A stretch of DNA of 10,024 bases from Candidatus Komeilibacteria bacterium RIFCSPLOWO2_02_FULL_48_11 (lineage in GTDB: Bacteria > Patescibacteriota > Patescibacteriia > UBA2169), in the NCBI GenBank assembly GCA_001818435.1, contig MHKO01000016.1, positions 1-10,024 on the forward strand. The letters run 5' to 3'. Numbering within the stretch: the stretch's first letter is position 1; each line of letters opens with the position of its first letter. The notes beneath the pieces were generated by a model that was given only the letters and a program-made list of their open reading frames with translations, was not told the origin of the DNA and made no database searches. Positions 4,074 to 9,164 of the stretch are shown here, one piece after another. A program made the translations under genes and the position numbers.

Positions 4074-4952
4074 ATGCTCATCGATACCCACTGCCATTTG
4101 GCATTCAAAGCCTTTGATGATTCGTGGCTCGAGGTGGTCAAGCGCGCCAGAGATAAAGACATTCAGATGATTGTGGTCGGGGCGGCTAAGGCCACAAGTG
4201 AAAAGTCTATCGCCATCGCGGAGCAGAGCGGTGGCGTTTTTGCCTCTGTCGGCCTTCATCCCACGCACACGGATGAAGAGTTTGACTTTGCATGGTTTAA
4301 AAACGCGGCGGATAATCTCAAGGTCGTGGCTATTGGGGAGACCGGGATAGACCATTATCATATTGACGTTACCCCACGTCATTCCGAGCTTGTCGAGGAA
4401 TCTCAGGGTTATTCAAGGGATCCCTCGACTCCGCTTCGCTCCGCTCGGGATGACGATAAAAAACGAGCCGTCGTGTTGAAGAAGCAAGAAGACTTGTTGC
4501 GCCAGCATTTGACTATTGCGCGGGATAAAAAATTGCCGGTCATATTACATTCCAGAGATGGTAAAACGGAGTCAACGGGGGAGTGCTACAATCATATCTA
4601 TCAGGTTTTGACGGATTTTGGTTACTTTAATGGCGTGCTGCATTGTTATGGCGGGGACTGGCTAATGGCCAAGAAATTCTTGGATTTAGGGTTAATGCTG
4701 TCTTTTACGGGCATTGTCACCTTTAAAAACGTCAGCGAATCGTTAAAAGAGGTAGTGCGGAATGTTCCTTTGGACAGATTTATGATTGAAACCGATTCGC
4801 CGTATCTGGCGCCCGAGCCGGAGCGGGGCAAGGAAAACGAGCCGGCTTTTGTGGAACACATAGCTCGCGGCATTGCCGAAATACGCGGTGTATCGTATGA
4901 TGAGGTGGCGCGGGTAACGACGGAGAATGCCAGAAAGTTTTTTAATATATAA
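4074..4952 (+). CDS. tatD: TatD family metal-dependent hydrolase/DNase with in-frame repeat insertion
   Basis: A 292-residue TatD-family TIM barrel. Metal-site residues are all visible: DTHCHL (H6, H8), GETGID (E89), ILHSRD (H159), LHCYGG (H190) and ETDSPYL (D241). The family has 3'-5' DNase activity in characterised members. The start is ATG 4074; the upstream open codons translate the DUF559-flanking repeat. Residues 102-128 (RHSELVEES...STPLRSARDDD) are the direct translation of a dispersed palindromic repeat (4377-4455) lying between the GETGID motif and the KQEDLLRQHLTIA helix. Other TatD proteins have a short loop there ending in a Q-x-x-x-F/L helix, so this is an insertion of about 27 residues in a surface loop. 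The barrel and active site are intact, so activity is likely kept. Confidence 0.92.
   Translation: MLIDTHCHLAFKAFDDSWLEVVKRARDKDIQMIVVGAAKATSEKSIAIAEQSGGVFASVGLHPTHTDEEFDFAWFKNAADNLKVVAIGETGIDHYHIDVTPRHSELVEESQGYSRDPSTPLRSARDDDKKRAVVLKKQEDLLRQHLTIARDKKLPVILHSRDGKTESTGECYNHIYQVLTDFGYFNGVLHCYGGDWLMAKKFLDLGLMLSFTGIVTFKNVSESLKEVVRNVPLDRFMIETDSPYLAPEPERGKENEPAFVEHIARGIAEIRGVSYDEVARVTTENARKFFNI
4377..4455. repeat. 79-bp palindromic repeat inserted in frame inside tatD
   Basis: The ends are inverted: CGTCATTCCGAG (4377-4388) and CTCGGGATGACG (4444-4455), matching in 11 of 12 positions. It has the same GTCAT...ATGAC architecture as the repeats between the atp genes (7260-7372, 8604-8733, 9165-9286). 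No target-site duplication is evident. Confidence 0.88.
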
Positions 4953-4954
4953 AA

Positions 4955-5040
4955 AAATTGTTAAATTGTCATATTGTTTTTTTTGGGAATGATTGGTAAC
5001 TGTAGCATAACAATATAGCAATTTAACAATATGACAATAT
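4955..5040. repeat. AT-rich inverted and tandem repeat upstream of rmuC
   Basis: AAATTGTTAAATTGTCATATTGTT (split: AAATTGTT, AAATTGTC, ATATTGTT; 4955-4978) is inverted relative to 5009-5032, pairing in 21 of 24 positions. The right arm is itself a 16-nt tandem (AACAATATAGCAATTT, then AACAATATGACAATAT, 5009-5040). The rmuC start codon overlaps the last unit. Confidence 0.8.
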
Positions 5041-6115
5041 GGATACCATAGTCTTCATCATAATCATCATTGCTTTAATTATTGGTTTTTCCACGGTTAT
5101 TTTTATTTTATCCCGACGTCAAAAACCAACCGATACCGCTGGCCTCCAATTTTTGCAAAACCAAATGAACGAAATGTCCCGCGTGCTGGACAGCAAGCTG
5201 ACGGAATCCAATAAAATGCTCCAAGAGCAGTTTGGCCAGTCCTCGCGCGTGATTCAGGGCATTACCGGCCAGAGCCACCAGATTCTCAAAGACGTTACCG
5301 AGCGGCTCACCAAATTGGATGAGACTAATAAGCAGGTGGTGAACGTGGGCGACCAAATTAAGAGCTTGGAGGCCATACTTAAAAATCCCAAACAGCGCGG
5401 GGTGCTGGGCGAGTATTATTTGGAAAACGTGCTGAAAAACGTGCTGCCCCCGGGCTCGTACCAGATGCAATATAAATTCAAAGACAGCGAAATCGTGGAC
5501 GCGGTGGTGTTTGTGGGCGAAAAATTGGTGCCAGTTGATTCCAAGTTTTCACTGGAAAATTACAACCGCGTTTTGAGCGCTCCGGACGATGAGACCCGCG
5601 AGCGCCATGAAAAGGCGTTTAAAGCCGATTTAAAAAACCGCATTGACGAGACTTCCAAATACATCCGGCCTGATGAAAATACCATGGAATTCGCTTTTAT
5701 GTTTATTCCGTCCGAGGGCATTTATTACGATTTGCTCATCAACAAAGTGGGGGCCGTGAAAATTTCCACCGAGGATTTGATTGAATACGCTTTCAAGCAA
5801 AAGCACGTGATTATTGTTTCACCCACATCTTTCCTGGCTTATCTGCAGACCGTGTTGCAGGGCATGAAAGCGCTGCGGATTGAAAAAGACGCCCAGGAAA
5901 TTCGCAAGCGGGTGGAACAGCTGGGCAAACACATTATCAATTACGAGGAATACATGCGCAAACTGGGCTCTAATCTTTCCACCACGGTTAATGTTTATAA
6001 TACTTCTTATAAAGAATTAAATAAGATAGATAAAGACGTCATGCGCCTCACTGGCCGGGCTGAACCCGGTTTTGAACCATTAGCCATTGATCGCCCGCAA
6101 ATCGGGGAAGAGTAA
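5039..6115 (+). CDS. rmuC: RmuC family protein (DNA recombination protein)
   Basis: A 358-residue protein with an N-terminal membrane segment (residues 4-25, IVFIIIIIALIIGFSTVIFI), a coiled coil (about 37-115, heptad pattern through MNEMSRVLDSKLTES) and the RmuC domain (about 115-335). RmuC hallmarks are RGVLGEYYLENVLKNVLP, VDAVVFVGEKLVPVDSKFSLENY, FMFIPSEGIYYDLL and VSPTSFLAYLQTVLQGMKAL. The GE...DSK pattern fits the nuclease-like core predicted for the family. In E. coli rmuC affects recombination between inverted repeats; whether that applies here is not known, though the window is full of inverted repeats. The ATG at 5039 lies inside the AT-rich repeat and has no Shine-Dalgarno sequence. 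Upstream ATG 5031 is out of frame. Confidence 0.93.
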   Translation: MDTIVFIIIIIALIIGFSTVIFILSRRQKPTDTAGLQFLQNQMNEMSRVLDSKLTESNKMLQEQFGQSSRVIQGITGQSHQILKDVTERLTKLDETNKQVVNVGDQIKSLEAILKNPKQRGVLGEYYLENVLKNVLPPGSYQMQYKFKDSEIVDAVVFVGEKLVPVDSKFSLENYNRVLSAPDDETRERHEKAFKADLKNRIDETSKYIRPDENTMEFAFMFIPSEGIYYDLLINKVGAVKISTEDLIEYAFKQKHVIIVSPTSFLAYLQTVLQGMKALRIEKDAQEIRKRVEQLGKHIINYEEYMRKLGSNLSTTVNVYNTSYKELNKIDKDVMRLTGRAEPGFEPLAIDRPQIGEE

Positions 6116-6145
6116 AATGAACAACAAGTCAAGCCTCCTTGAGCC

Positions 6146-6174
6146 TTGACAGCAGTGGTAAAACACTGAATGAT
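6146..6174 (+). promoter_or_regulatory. Probable promoter of the ATP synthase operon with an operator-like inverted repeat
   Basis: A perfect -35 TTGACA (6146-6151) is followed after 17 bases by AATGAT (6169-6174, four of six matches). The expected start lies at about 6181, on the ATG of atpZ, so the transcript would be leaderless. The spacer carries a perfect inverted repeat, CAGTG-GTAAAA-CACTG (6153-6168), which could be an operator or a chance palindrome. A second inverted pair, GTCAAG (6128-6133) and CTTGAC (6145-6150), overlaps the -35. Confidence 0.45.
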
Positions 6175-6180
6175 ACCAGT

Positions 6181-6426
6181 ATGTCGGTTTTTGGCAGCGA
6201 TAGAAAATACTACCTTTTTGCCTTGAAAATTGTCGGGAATTTTGGCGTAACTATTGCGGCGCCAGTAGTGCTTTTTGTTCTGATTGGCCAGTACTTGGAG
6301 GGCCGGTACGGACACGAGCCGTATTTTACGATTGGCGGTTTCGCGGTTGCAGCGTTGCTTTCCGGCCGGATAATTTATAAGAAAGCAAAAGAATATGGCA
6401 GGGAGTACCAGAAATTGAGTGAGTGA
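6181..6426 (+). CDS. atpZ: AtpZ/AtpI-type ATP synthase accessory protein
   Basis: An 81-residue protein with two membrane helices (about 17-38, NFGVTIAAPVVLFVLIGQYL, and 47-66, FTIGGFAVAALLSGRIIYK) joined by EGRYGHEP, and ending in a charged tail. The G-x-x-x-x-x-P...GQYLEGRYG...P pattern fits the AtpZ/AtpI family, which precedes atpB in many ATP synthase operons and helps assembly of the c-ring or Mg2+ handling. ATG 6181 is preferred because the predicted promoter would start transcription there; a longer frame from TTG 6139 would run across the -35. The stop TGA overlaps the atpB start (GTGA), so translation of the two is probably coupled. Confidence 0.82.
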   Translation: MSVFGSDRKYYLFALKIVGNFGVTIAAPVVLFVLIGQYLEGRYGHEPYFTIGGFAVAALLSGRIIYKKAKEYGREYQKLSE

Positions 6427-7217
6427 CAGAACATATGGCTATCCACATTCCAACCCTAGCTCCAGAAATCATCGGGCACATTGGCCAATGGCCAATAACC
6501 AACACCATCATCAATGCCTGGCTCGCGATTATTATTTTTTTGTTCATTGGCTTGGCTGTGCGCTGGAGCGTGCAGTTGCGGCCCGGCAAGCTCCAGAATT
6601 TTTTTGAGTACATCCTCGAGCTTCTCATGGGTTACTTTGACCAGGTTACTGGTGAACGGAAGAGGACAATACGCTTCCTCCCGATTGTGGGTTCGGTTTT
6701 TTTCTTCATCTTGCTCTCCAATTGGCTGGGGCTTTTGCCCGGCACCGGCAGCATTACGGTGGGCCGTAATTTTTTGCTCCGGCCGGCTAATACGGATTTG
6801 AACTTGACCTTGGCTATGGCTATGGTAGCTGTGCTTTCCTCCCACATATTCGGCTTTTTAACGGTTGGCGTGGCGGCCCACATCGGCAAGTTCGTGCAAA
6901 TCAAGAATTTTTTTAAGAGCTTCAAGCATGGGCCGATTGGCATATTTACCGCCATGGTGGAAGGCGCGGTGGGGCTGATTGAAATCGTCAGCGAGCTGGC
7001 CAAAGTGCTCTCGCTCTCATTGCGGCTTTTTGGCAATATATTTGCCGGCGAAGTGCTCATCTCGGTCATCAGCGCCCTGGTTGGCCTCTTGGTGCCAACG
7101 CCATTCATGCTTTTGGAGCTTTTGGTGGGGTTGATTCAGGCCTCAGTGTTTGCTATGTTGACCATAGTCTATCTGACCGTAGCCACCATGGAGCCGCATG
7201 GAGCTGAAGAACATTAA
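6423..7217 (+). CDS. atpB: F1Fo ATP synthase subunit a
   Basis: A 264-residue integral membrane subunit forming the proton half-channels against the c-ring. The essential arginine is R201 in SLSLRLFGNIFAGE, the diagnostic motif of subunit a; PANTDLNLTLAMA and SNWLGLLPG are also typical. Five to six hydrophobic helices can be traced, the last pair being VLISVISALVGLLVP and LVGLIQASVFAMLTIVYLT. The GTG at 6423 overlaps the atpZ stop by four bases; ATG 6435 is the alternative start (260 residues). The gap to atpE is 328 bases, unusually long for an ATP synthase operon, and is filled by repeats. Confidence 0.95.
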   Translation: MTEHMAIHIPTLAPEIIGHIGQWPITNTIINAWLAIIIFLFIGLAVRWSVQLRPGKLQNFFEYILELLMGYFDQVTGERKRTIRFLPIVGSVFFFILLSNWLGLLPGTGSITVGRNFLLRPANTDLNLTLAMAMVAVLSSHIFGFLTVGVAAHIGKFVQIKNFFKSFKHGPIGIFTAMVEGAVGLIEIVSELAKVLSLSLRLFGNIFAGEVLISVISALVGLLVPTPFMLLELLVGLIQASVFAMLTIVYLTVATMEPHGAEEH

Positions 7218-7259
7218 AAAGCGATGCTAATGAATGCGAATGACATGCGAATATCTACA

Positions 7260-7372
7260 CGTCATCTTGAGCGAAGTGACTCGTTGTACTCAACGAGGAA
7301 CGAAGTCGAAAGATCTCGTGGATAAACACCGAGATCCCTCCACTCGCCCTGCTGGGCTCGGTCGGGATGACG
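7260..7372. repeat. Long palindromic repeat between atpB and atpE
   Basis: The ends are CGTCATC (7260-7266) and GATGACG (7366-7372). Inside are CTCGTTG-TACT-CAACGAG (7280-7297) and GATCTCG/CGAGATC (7312-7318, 7330-7336) around GTGGATAAACAC. This last motif recurs on the opposite strand in the repeats at 8604-8733 (degenerate) and 9165-9286. Confidence 0.85.
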
Positions 7373-7393
7373 GGTAAGAAATTCGTATCATTA

Positions 7394-7430
7394 GCCCGCC
7401 TGCAACGCTATGCTTGCATTGCGGGCAGGC
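7394..7430. repeat. Imperfect 15-bp hairpin in the atpB-atpE gap
   Basis: GCCCGCCTGCAACGC pairs with GCATTGCGGGCAGGC around a 7-nt loop, with two mismatches and one G-T pair. It lies inside the composite repeat and has no T tract, so it is more likely a repeat element than a terminator. Confidence 0.6.
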
Positions 7431-7545
7431 ATGTCATTCGTAGATTCGCATCACGTTTATAATTTAAGATGCTCACCGCGAGGTTAAACCAATACATAAT
7501 AAGTTTTTCCCCTCGACTAAGGAGTATCAAGAAAGGAATATCTAT

Positions 7546-7767
7546 ATGGAACACGAATCAATCGTGACCATCATGAAAGGCGCCACCATGGTGGTGGGCG
7601 GCATTTTTCCGGCCATGGCCATTGGCAAGCTGGTCACCAAGGCCATGGAATCAATCGGCCGCAATCCGGAATCGTCCGGCAAGCTCTTTGTGCACATGCT
7701 TTTGGGCGCGGCTTTTGCCGAAGCCATTGCCATTTACGCCTTGGTGGTGGTGTTCACGTTACAATAA
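7546..7767 (+). CDS. atpE: F1Fo ATP synthase subunit c
   Basis: A 73-residue helical hairpin that forms the rotor ring. The polar loop is GRNPE (residues 38-42) and the ion-binding carboxylate is E59 in AAFAEAIAIYALVV. The ligands that mark sodium-binding rings are absent: the first-helix Gln position is I26, and the residue after E59 is Ala rather than Ser/Thr. So proton coupling is predicted. Helix one has GGIFPAMAIGK, in which F21-P22 interrupts the usual glycine run. An AAGGAA Shine-Dalgarno sequence precedes the ATG by nine bases. The gene is isolated from atpB by repeats and from atpF by an antisense RNA locus. Confidence 0.95.
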   Translation: MEHESIVTIMKGATMVVGGIFPAMAIGKLVTKAMESIGRNPESSGKLFVHMLLGAAFAEAIAIYALVVVFTLQ

Positions 7768-7773
7768 TTAAGT

Positions 7774-7802
7774 AAAAGAAAACACCCCCGGTAAAAGGGG
7801 TG
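7774..7802 (-). terminator. Intrinsic terminator of the antisense RNA locus, just after atpE
   Basis: On the minus strand, CACCCC (7797-7802) pairs with GGGGTG (7783-7788), followed by TTTTCTTTT. The T tract is on the minus-strand side only, so it stops transcription coming from 8008 or 7852 before it enters atpE antisense. On the + strand the same hairpin lacks a T tract. Confidence 0.7.
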
Positions 7803-7852
7803 CTTCCTGATACAGTAGGCCTTTCGGCAAACCGTTCTCGCCAGCCAAGATT
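7776..7852 (-). ncRNA. Predicted ~78-nt small RNA complementary to the neighbouring tRNA-like RNA
   Basis: Its boundaries come from a perfect promoter (7859-7887) and an intrinsic terminator (7774-7802), both on the minus strand. The RNA would begin AATCTTGGCTGGCGAGAACG and contain a GCC-GAAA-GGC tetraloop hairpin before the terminator. Three blocks at its 5' end are exact complements of the tRNA-like gene at 7921-7992: TCTTGGCTGG (to 7957-7948), CGGTTTGCC (to 7975-7967) and GCCTAC (to 7986-7981). That gives 25 bp with internal loops of 6/9 and 5/5 bases at the tRNA's anticodon loop and D-loop. No good open reading frame is present. Its existence is inferred from signals only; it could also be the decayed inverted copy of a tRNA. 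Confidence 0.5.
7815..7850 (+). repeat. Inverted partial copy of the tRNA-like gene's 5' half
   Basis: On the + strand GTAGGC (7815-7820), GGCAAACCG (7826-7834) and CCAGCCAAGA (7841-7850) repeat, in order, the minus-strand blocks at 7986-7981, 7975-7967 and 7957-7948. In any transcript spanning both, in either direction, the two copies can pair into a long interrupted stem. Confidence 0.85.
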
Positions 7853-7858
7853 AATGTA

Positions 7859-7887
7859 ATTATACATGGCGACAACCTCTTTGTCAA
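7859..7887 (-). promoter_or_regulatory. Perfect consensus sigma-70 promoter reading away from atpF toward atpE
   Basis: On the minus strand, TTGACA (7882-7887), a 17-base spacer, and TATAAT (7859-7864): every consensus base is present. The inverted repeat ATGTA-ATTA-TACAT (7854-7867) overlaps the -10 and may be an operator. It is the strongest promoter in the window. Confidence 0.8.
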
Positions 7888-7910
7888 TAGGGGCTCTGTG
7901 AATAACCAAA

Positions 7911-8008
7911 GCAGTCCCTTGGAGCGGACGGGATTCGAACCCGTAACTCTTGGCTGGCTAGACAAGCGGTTTGCCATTAAGCCTACCGCCCCGCTCGGTT
8001 GGGACTGC
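7911..8008. repeat. 8-bp inverted repeat enclosing the tRNA-like gene
   Basis: GCAGTCCC (7911-7918) and GGGACTGC (8001-8008) are perfect inverted copies on either side of the tRNA-like gene. In the minus-strand transcript they extend the acceptor stem as an outer helix, as in a precursor closed by a leader-trailer stem. Confidence 0.75.
7921..7992 (-). tRNA. tRNA-like gene, identity uncertain (possible Ala, AGC)
   Basis: A 72-nt unit on the minus strand. The acceptor GGGGCGG/CCGCTCC pairs fully with a G3-U70 wobble, the alanine identity signal; the discriminator is A. The T-arm ACGGG-TTCGAAT-CCCGT is perfect. The D-stem GGCT/AACC has a C-A mismatch and position 14 is not A. The anticodon arm is irregular: CTTGT/CCAAG with one mismatch and an 8-nt loop CTAGCCAG. 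Placing T at position 33 gives the anticodon AGC, which fits the G3-U70 pair, but this is only the best of poor choices. It may be a divergent or decayed tRNA, or a tRNA-like regulator. It lies antisense inside the ATP synthase operon and has its own extended -10 at 8015-8023. Confidence 0.55.
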
Positions 8009-8014
8009 GCATAT

Positions 8015-8023
8015 AGTATAGCA
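8015..8023 (-). promoter_or_regulatory. Extended -10 promoter of the tRNA-like gene
   Basis: On the minus strand TGC-TATACT reads toward the tRNA-like gene. Transcription would start near 8008, at the first base of GCAGTCCC, giving a short leader that pairs with the trailer. The -35 region overlaps the atpF start codon and is not consensus. Confidence 0.55.
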
Positions 8024-8038
8024 TGAAATTTTTTTAAT

Positions 8039-8602
8039 ATGTTTTTTATTGATATAGTTCATGCCTCTTCCGAGGCTGCATCAGCAGCGGCAGAAGGGGC
8101 TCAAGAAGGTCTTTTGGCTTCACTCGGAATTAATGTGACTCTTTTTCTGTTTCAGTTGGCTAACTTTATCGTGGTGGCTTTGATTTTGTGGTTTTTGATT
8201 TTAAAGCCGCTGACAAAAAAGATGGCCGAGCGCCAGAAAATTATTGATGAGAGTTTGGATAACGCCAAAAAGGTTCAGGCCAATTTGGAGCAAAGCGAGC
8301 AAGATTACCAAAAGCGTCTGCAGGAAGCCAAACGGGCAGCGGAAAAGGTTTTGGAACAAGCTGGCCTGGAATCAGAAAAACTTTCGAGCGAATTGAAAGA
8401 TAAAGCCAAAAAAGAGATTGAATCTTTGGTGGCCCAGGCCAAGCGCAATATTCAGCTGGAAAAGGAGGAAATGACCGTTGCTTTCAAAGGCGAGGCCGCA
8501 ACGCTGGTGGCTTTGGCTTTGGAGAAAATTTTGAGCGAAAAAATGACTGATGAGCGGGATAAAAAGTTTATTAAGGAGATTGTTGAAAAATTGGATAAGT
8601 AA
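8039..8602 (+). CDS. atpF: F1Fo ATP synthase subunit b
   Basis: A 187-residue peripheral stalk subunit. An Ala/Glu-rich N-terminal stretch (residues 9-24) precedes the single membrane helix (about 31-56, LFLFQLANFIVVALILWFLI). A long charged helix follows (about 60-150), then a C-terminal part that should contact delta. The N-terminal extension of about 30 residues before the helix is longer than in E. coli. ATG 8039 follows a T-rich run without a Shine-Dalgarno sequence; the true start could be later, but no better start precedes the helix. It is followed two bases after the stop by a long palindromic repeat rather than directly by atpH. Confidence 0.92.
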   Translation: MFFIDIVHASSEAASAAAEGAQEGLLASLGINVTLFLFQLANFIVVALILWFLILKPLTKKMAERQKIIDESLDNAKKVQANLEQSEQDYQKRLQEAKRAAEKVLEQAGLESEKLSSELKDKAKKEIESLVAQAKRNIQLEKEEMTVAFKGEAATLVALALEKILSEKMTDERDKKFIKEIVEKLDK

Positions 8603-8603
8603 A

Positions 8604-8733
8604 CGTCATCCTGAGGCGAAGCCGAGTTGAAGTCGGCCAGAGGCCGACCAGCCTCTGGCTGGGATCCCAGCGTTTGCCCACGAGATTCTTCGCGGAGTTT
8701 ACCCCGAGTATGCCCGAGGGGCTCAGAATGACG
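8604..8733. repeat. Long palindromic repeat between atpF and atpH with nested hairpins
   Basis: The ends CGTCATCCTGAG (8604-8615) and CTCAGAATGACG (8722-8733) are inverted, 11 of 12. Inside are two abutting hairpins of the short family: GTCGGCC-AGA-GGCCGAC (8632-8648) and CCAGCC-TCT-GGCTGG (8648-8662). A degenerate form of the GTGGATAAACAC centre is present on the minus strand. Confidence 0.88.
8632..8662. repeat. Two abutting short hairpin elements
   Basis: GTCGGCC-AGA-GGCCGAC and CCAGCC-TCT-GGCTGG share one base. The stems differ from each other and from the other family members yet pair perfectly, while the loops are TCT or its complement. This is what a structure-conserved element would look like. 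Confidence 0.85.
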
Positions 8734-8741
8734 ATATAGAT

Positions 8742-9164
8742 ATGAAGAAAAGCAAAAACCTCAAAGCCTACGCGCAAGCGCTGTACGAAGCCGCCAAGGG
8801 TTTGCGCGGGCAAGAACTCTCGTCCGTGATTGAACGCTTTGCGGCTTTGCTCGGACGGCATGGTTTGCTCAAGCAAGCCAACCGCATTATTGATGAGTTC
8901 GCGCGCCATGCCAAAGCCCAAGAGGGCATTGTTGAGATTGAGGTTGCTTCGAGCCGCGAACTGTCGGTTGCGACTTTGTCCCACATCAAAAAAGCATTTT
9001 CCGCCCAAGGCGGATCCGCCTCTGGCGGAGGACAGAACGTGGAAGCCGCGGTCAGCGTGGAGCCGGCGCTTCTGGGCGGCGTGGTGGTGCGGACTCGGGA
9101 TACGATTTTAGATGGGAGTCTGCGGACGCAATTAGGAAGATTAAAAATGAAATTAATTATGTAA
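8742..9164 (+). CDS. atpH: F1Fo ATP synthase subunit delta, carrying a hairpin-encoded insertion
   Basis: A 140-residue OSCP/delta subunit that links F1 to the peripheral stalk. The N-terminal helical domain (residues 5-60, AYAQALYEAAKG) and the C-terminal signature EPALLGGVVVRTRDTILDGSLRTQL (split as EPALLGGVVV and ILDGSLRTQLGRL, residues 108-133) are clear. At 140 residues it is shorter than the usual 170-180, with a reduced middle. Residues 90-97, GGSASGGG, sit between LSHIKKAFSAQ and QNVEAAVSVEP, where the family has only a tight turn. The central SASGG (92-96) is the translation of a perfect hairpin, TCCGCC-TCT-GGCGGA (9015-9029). ATG 8742 is the first start after the repeat; no Shine-Dalgarno sequence is seen. 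Confidence 0.92.
   Translation: MKKSKNLKAYAQALYEAAKGLRGQELSSVIERFAALLGRHGLLKQANRIIDEFARHAKAQEGIVEIEVASSRELSVATLSHIKKAFSAQGGSASGGGQNVEAAVSVEPALLGGVVVRTRDTILDGSLRTQLGRLKMKLIM
9015..9029. repeat. Short hairpin element inside atpH
   Basis: TCCGCC-TCT-GGCGGA, perfect, in frame as Ser-Ala-Ser-Gly-Gly. It overlaps a second palindrome, GGCGGATCCGCC (9009-9020). It is identical in sequence to the element in atpA at 9473-9487. Confidence 0.88.

Larger units (their letters stand above)
7226..7450. repeat. Composite inverted repeats around the atpB-atpE palindrome
   Basis: Several inverted pairs enclose the 113-bp palindrome: GCTAATGAATGCGAA (7226-7240) with TTCGTATCATTAGC (7382-7395, imperfect), and CGAATGACATGC (7237-7248) with GCATGTCATTCG (7429-7440, perfect). 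A GCGAATATCTAC/GTAGATTCGC pair also occurs (7247-7258, 7440-7449) but is not nested in order. No open frame with coding character is visible; the stretch 7218-7545 holds only repeats and the leader of atpE. Confidence 0.7.

Noticed and set aside
6139..6180. TTG start for AtpZ at 6139
   Set aside because: It covers the -35 and operator-like repeat, and the added residues have no family match.
7546..7767. Sodium-type c-ring
   Set aside because: The first-helix Gln ligand and the Ser/Thr after the carboxylate are missing, so a proton-type site is more likely.
7776..7852. SRP RNA (4.5S), suggested by TCAGGAAGCA in the predicted small RNA
   Set aside because: The conserved GGAA tetraloop helix with its symmetric and asymmetric loops cannot be formed.
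7768..7977. Minus-strand 69-codon frame over the tRNA-like gene
   Set aside because: Its start is the translation of a tRNA T-arm (TGSNPVRS-type) and the rest crosses the promoter and terminator of the predicted small RNA.
7921..7992. tmRNA, suggested by the G3-U70 acceptor and perfect T-arm
   Set aside because: Only 72 nt separate the acceptor strands, with no tag reading frame or pseudoknots.
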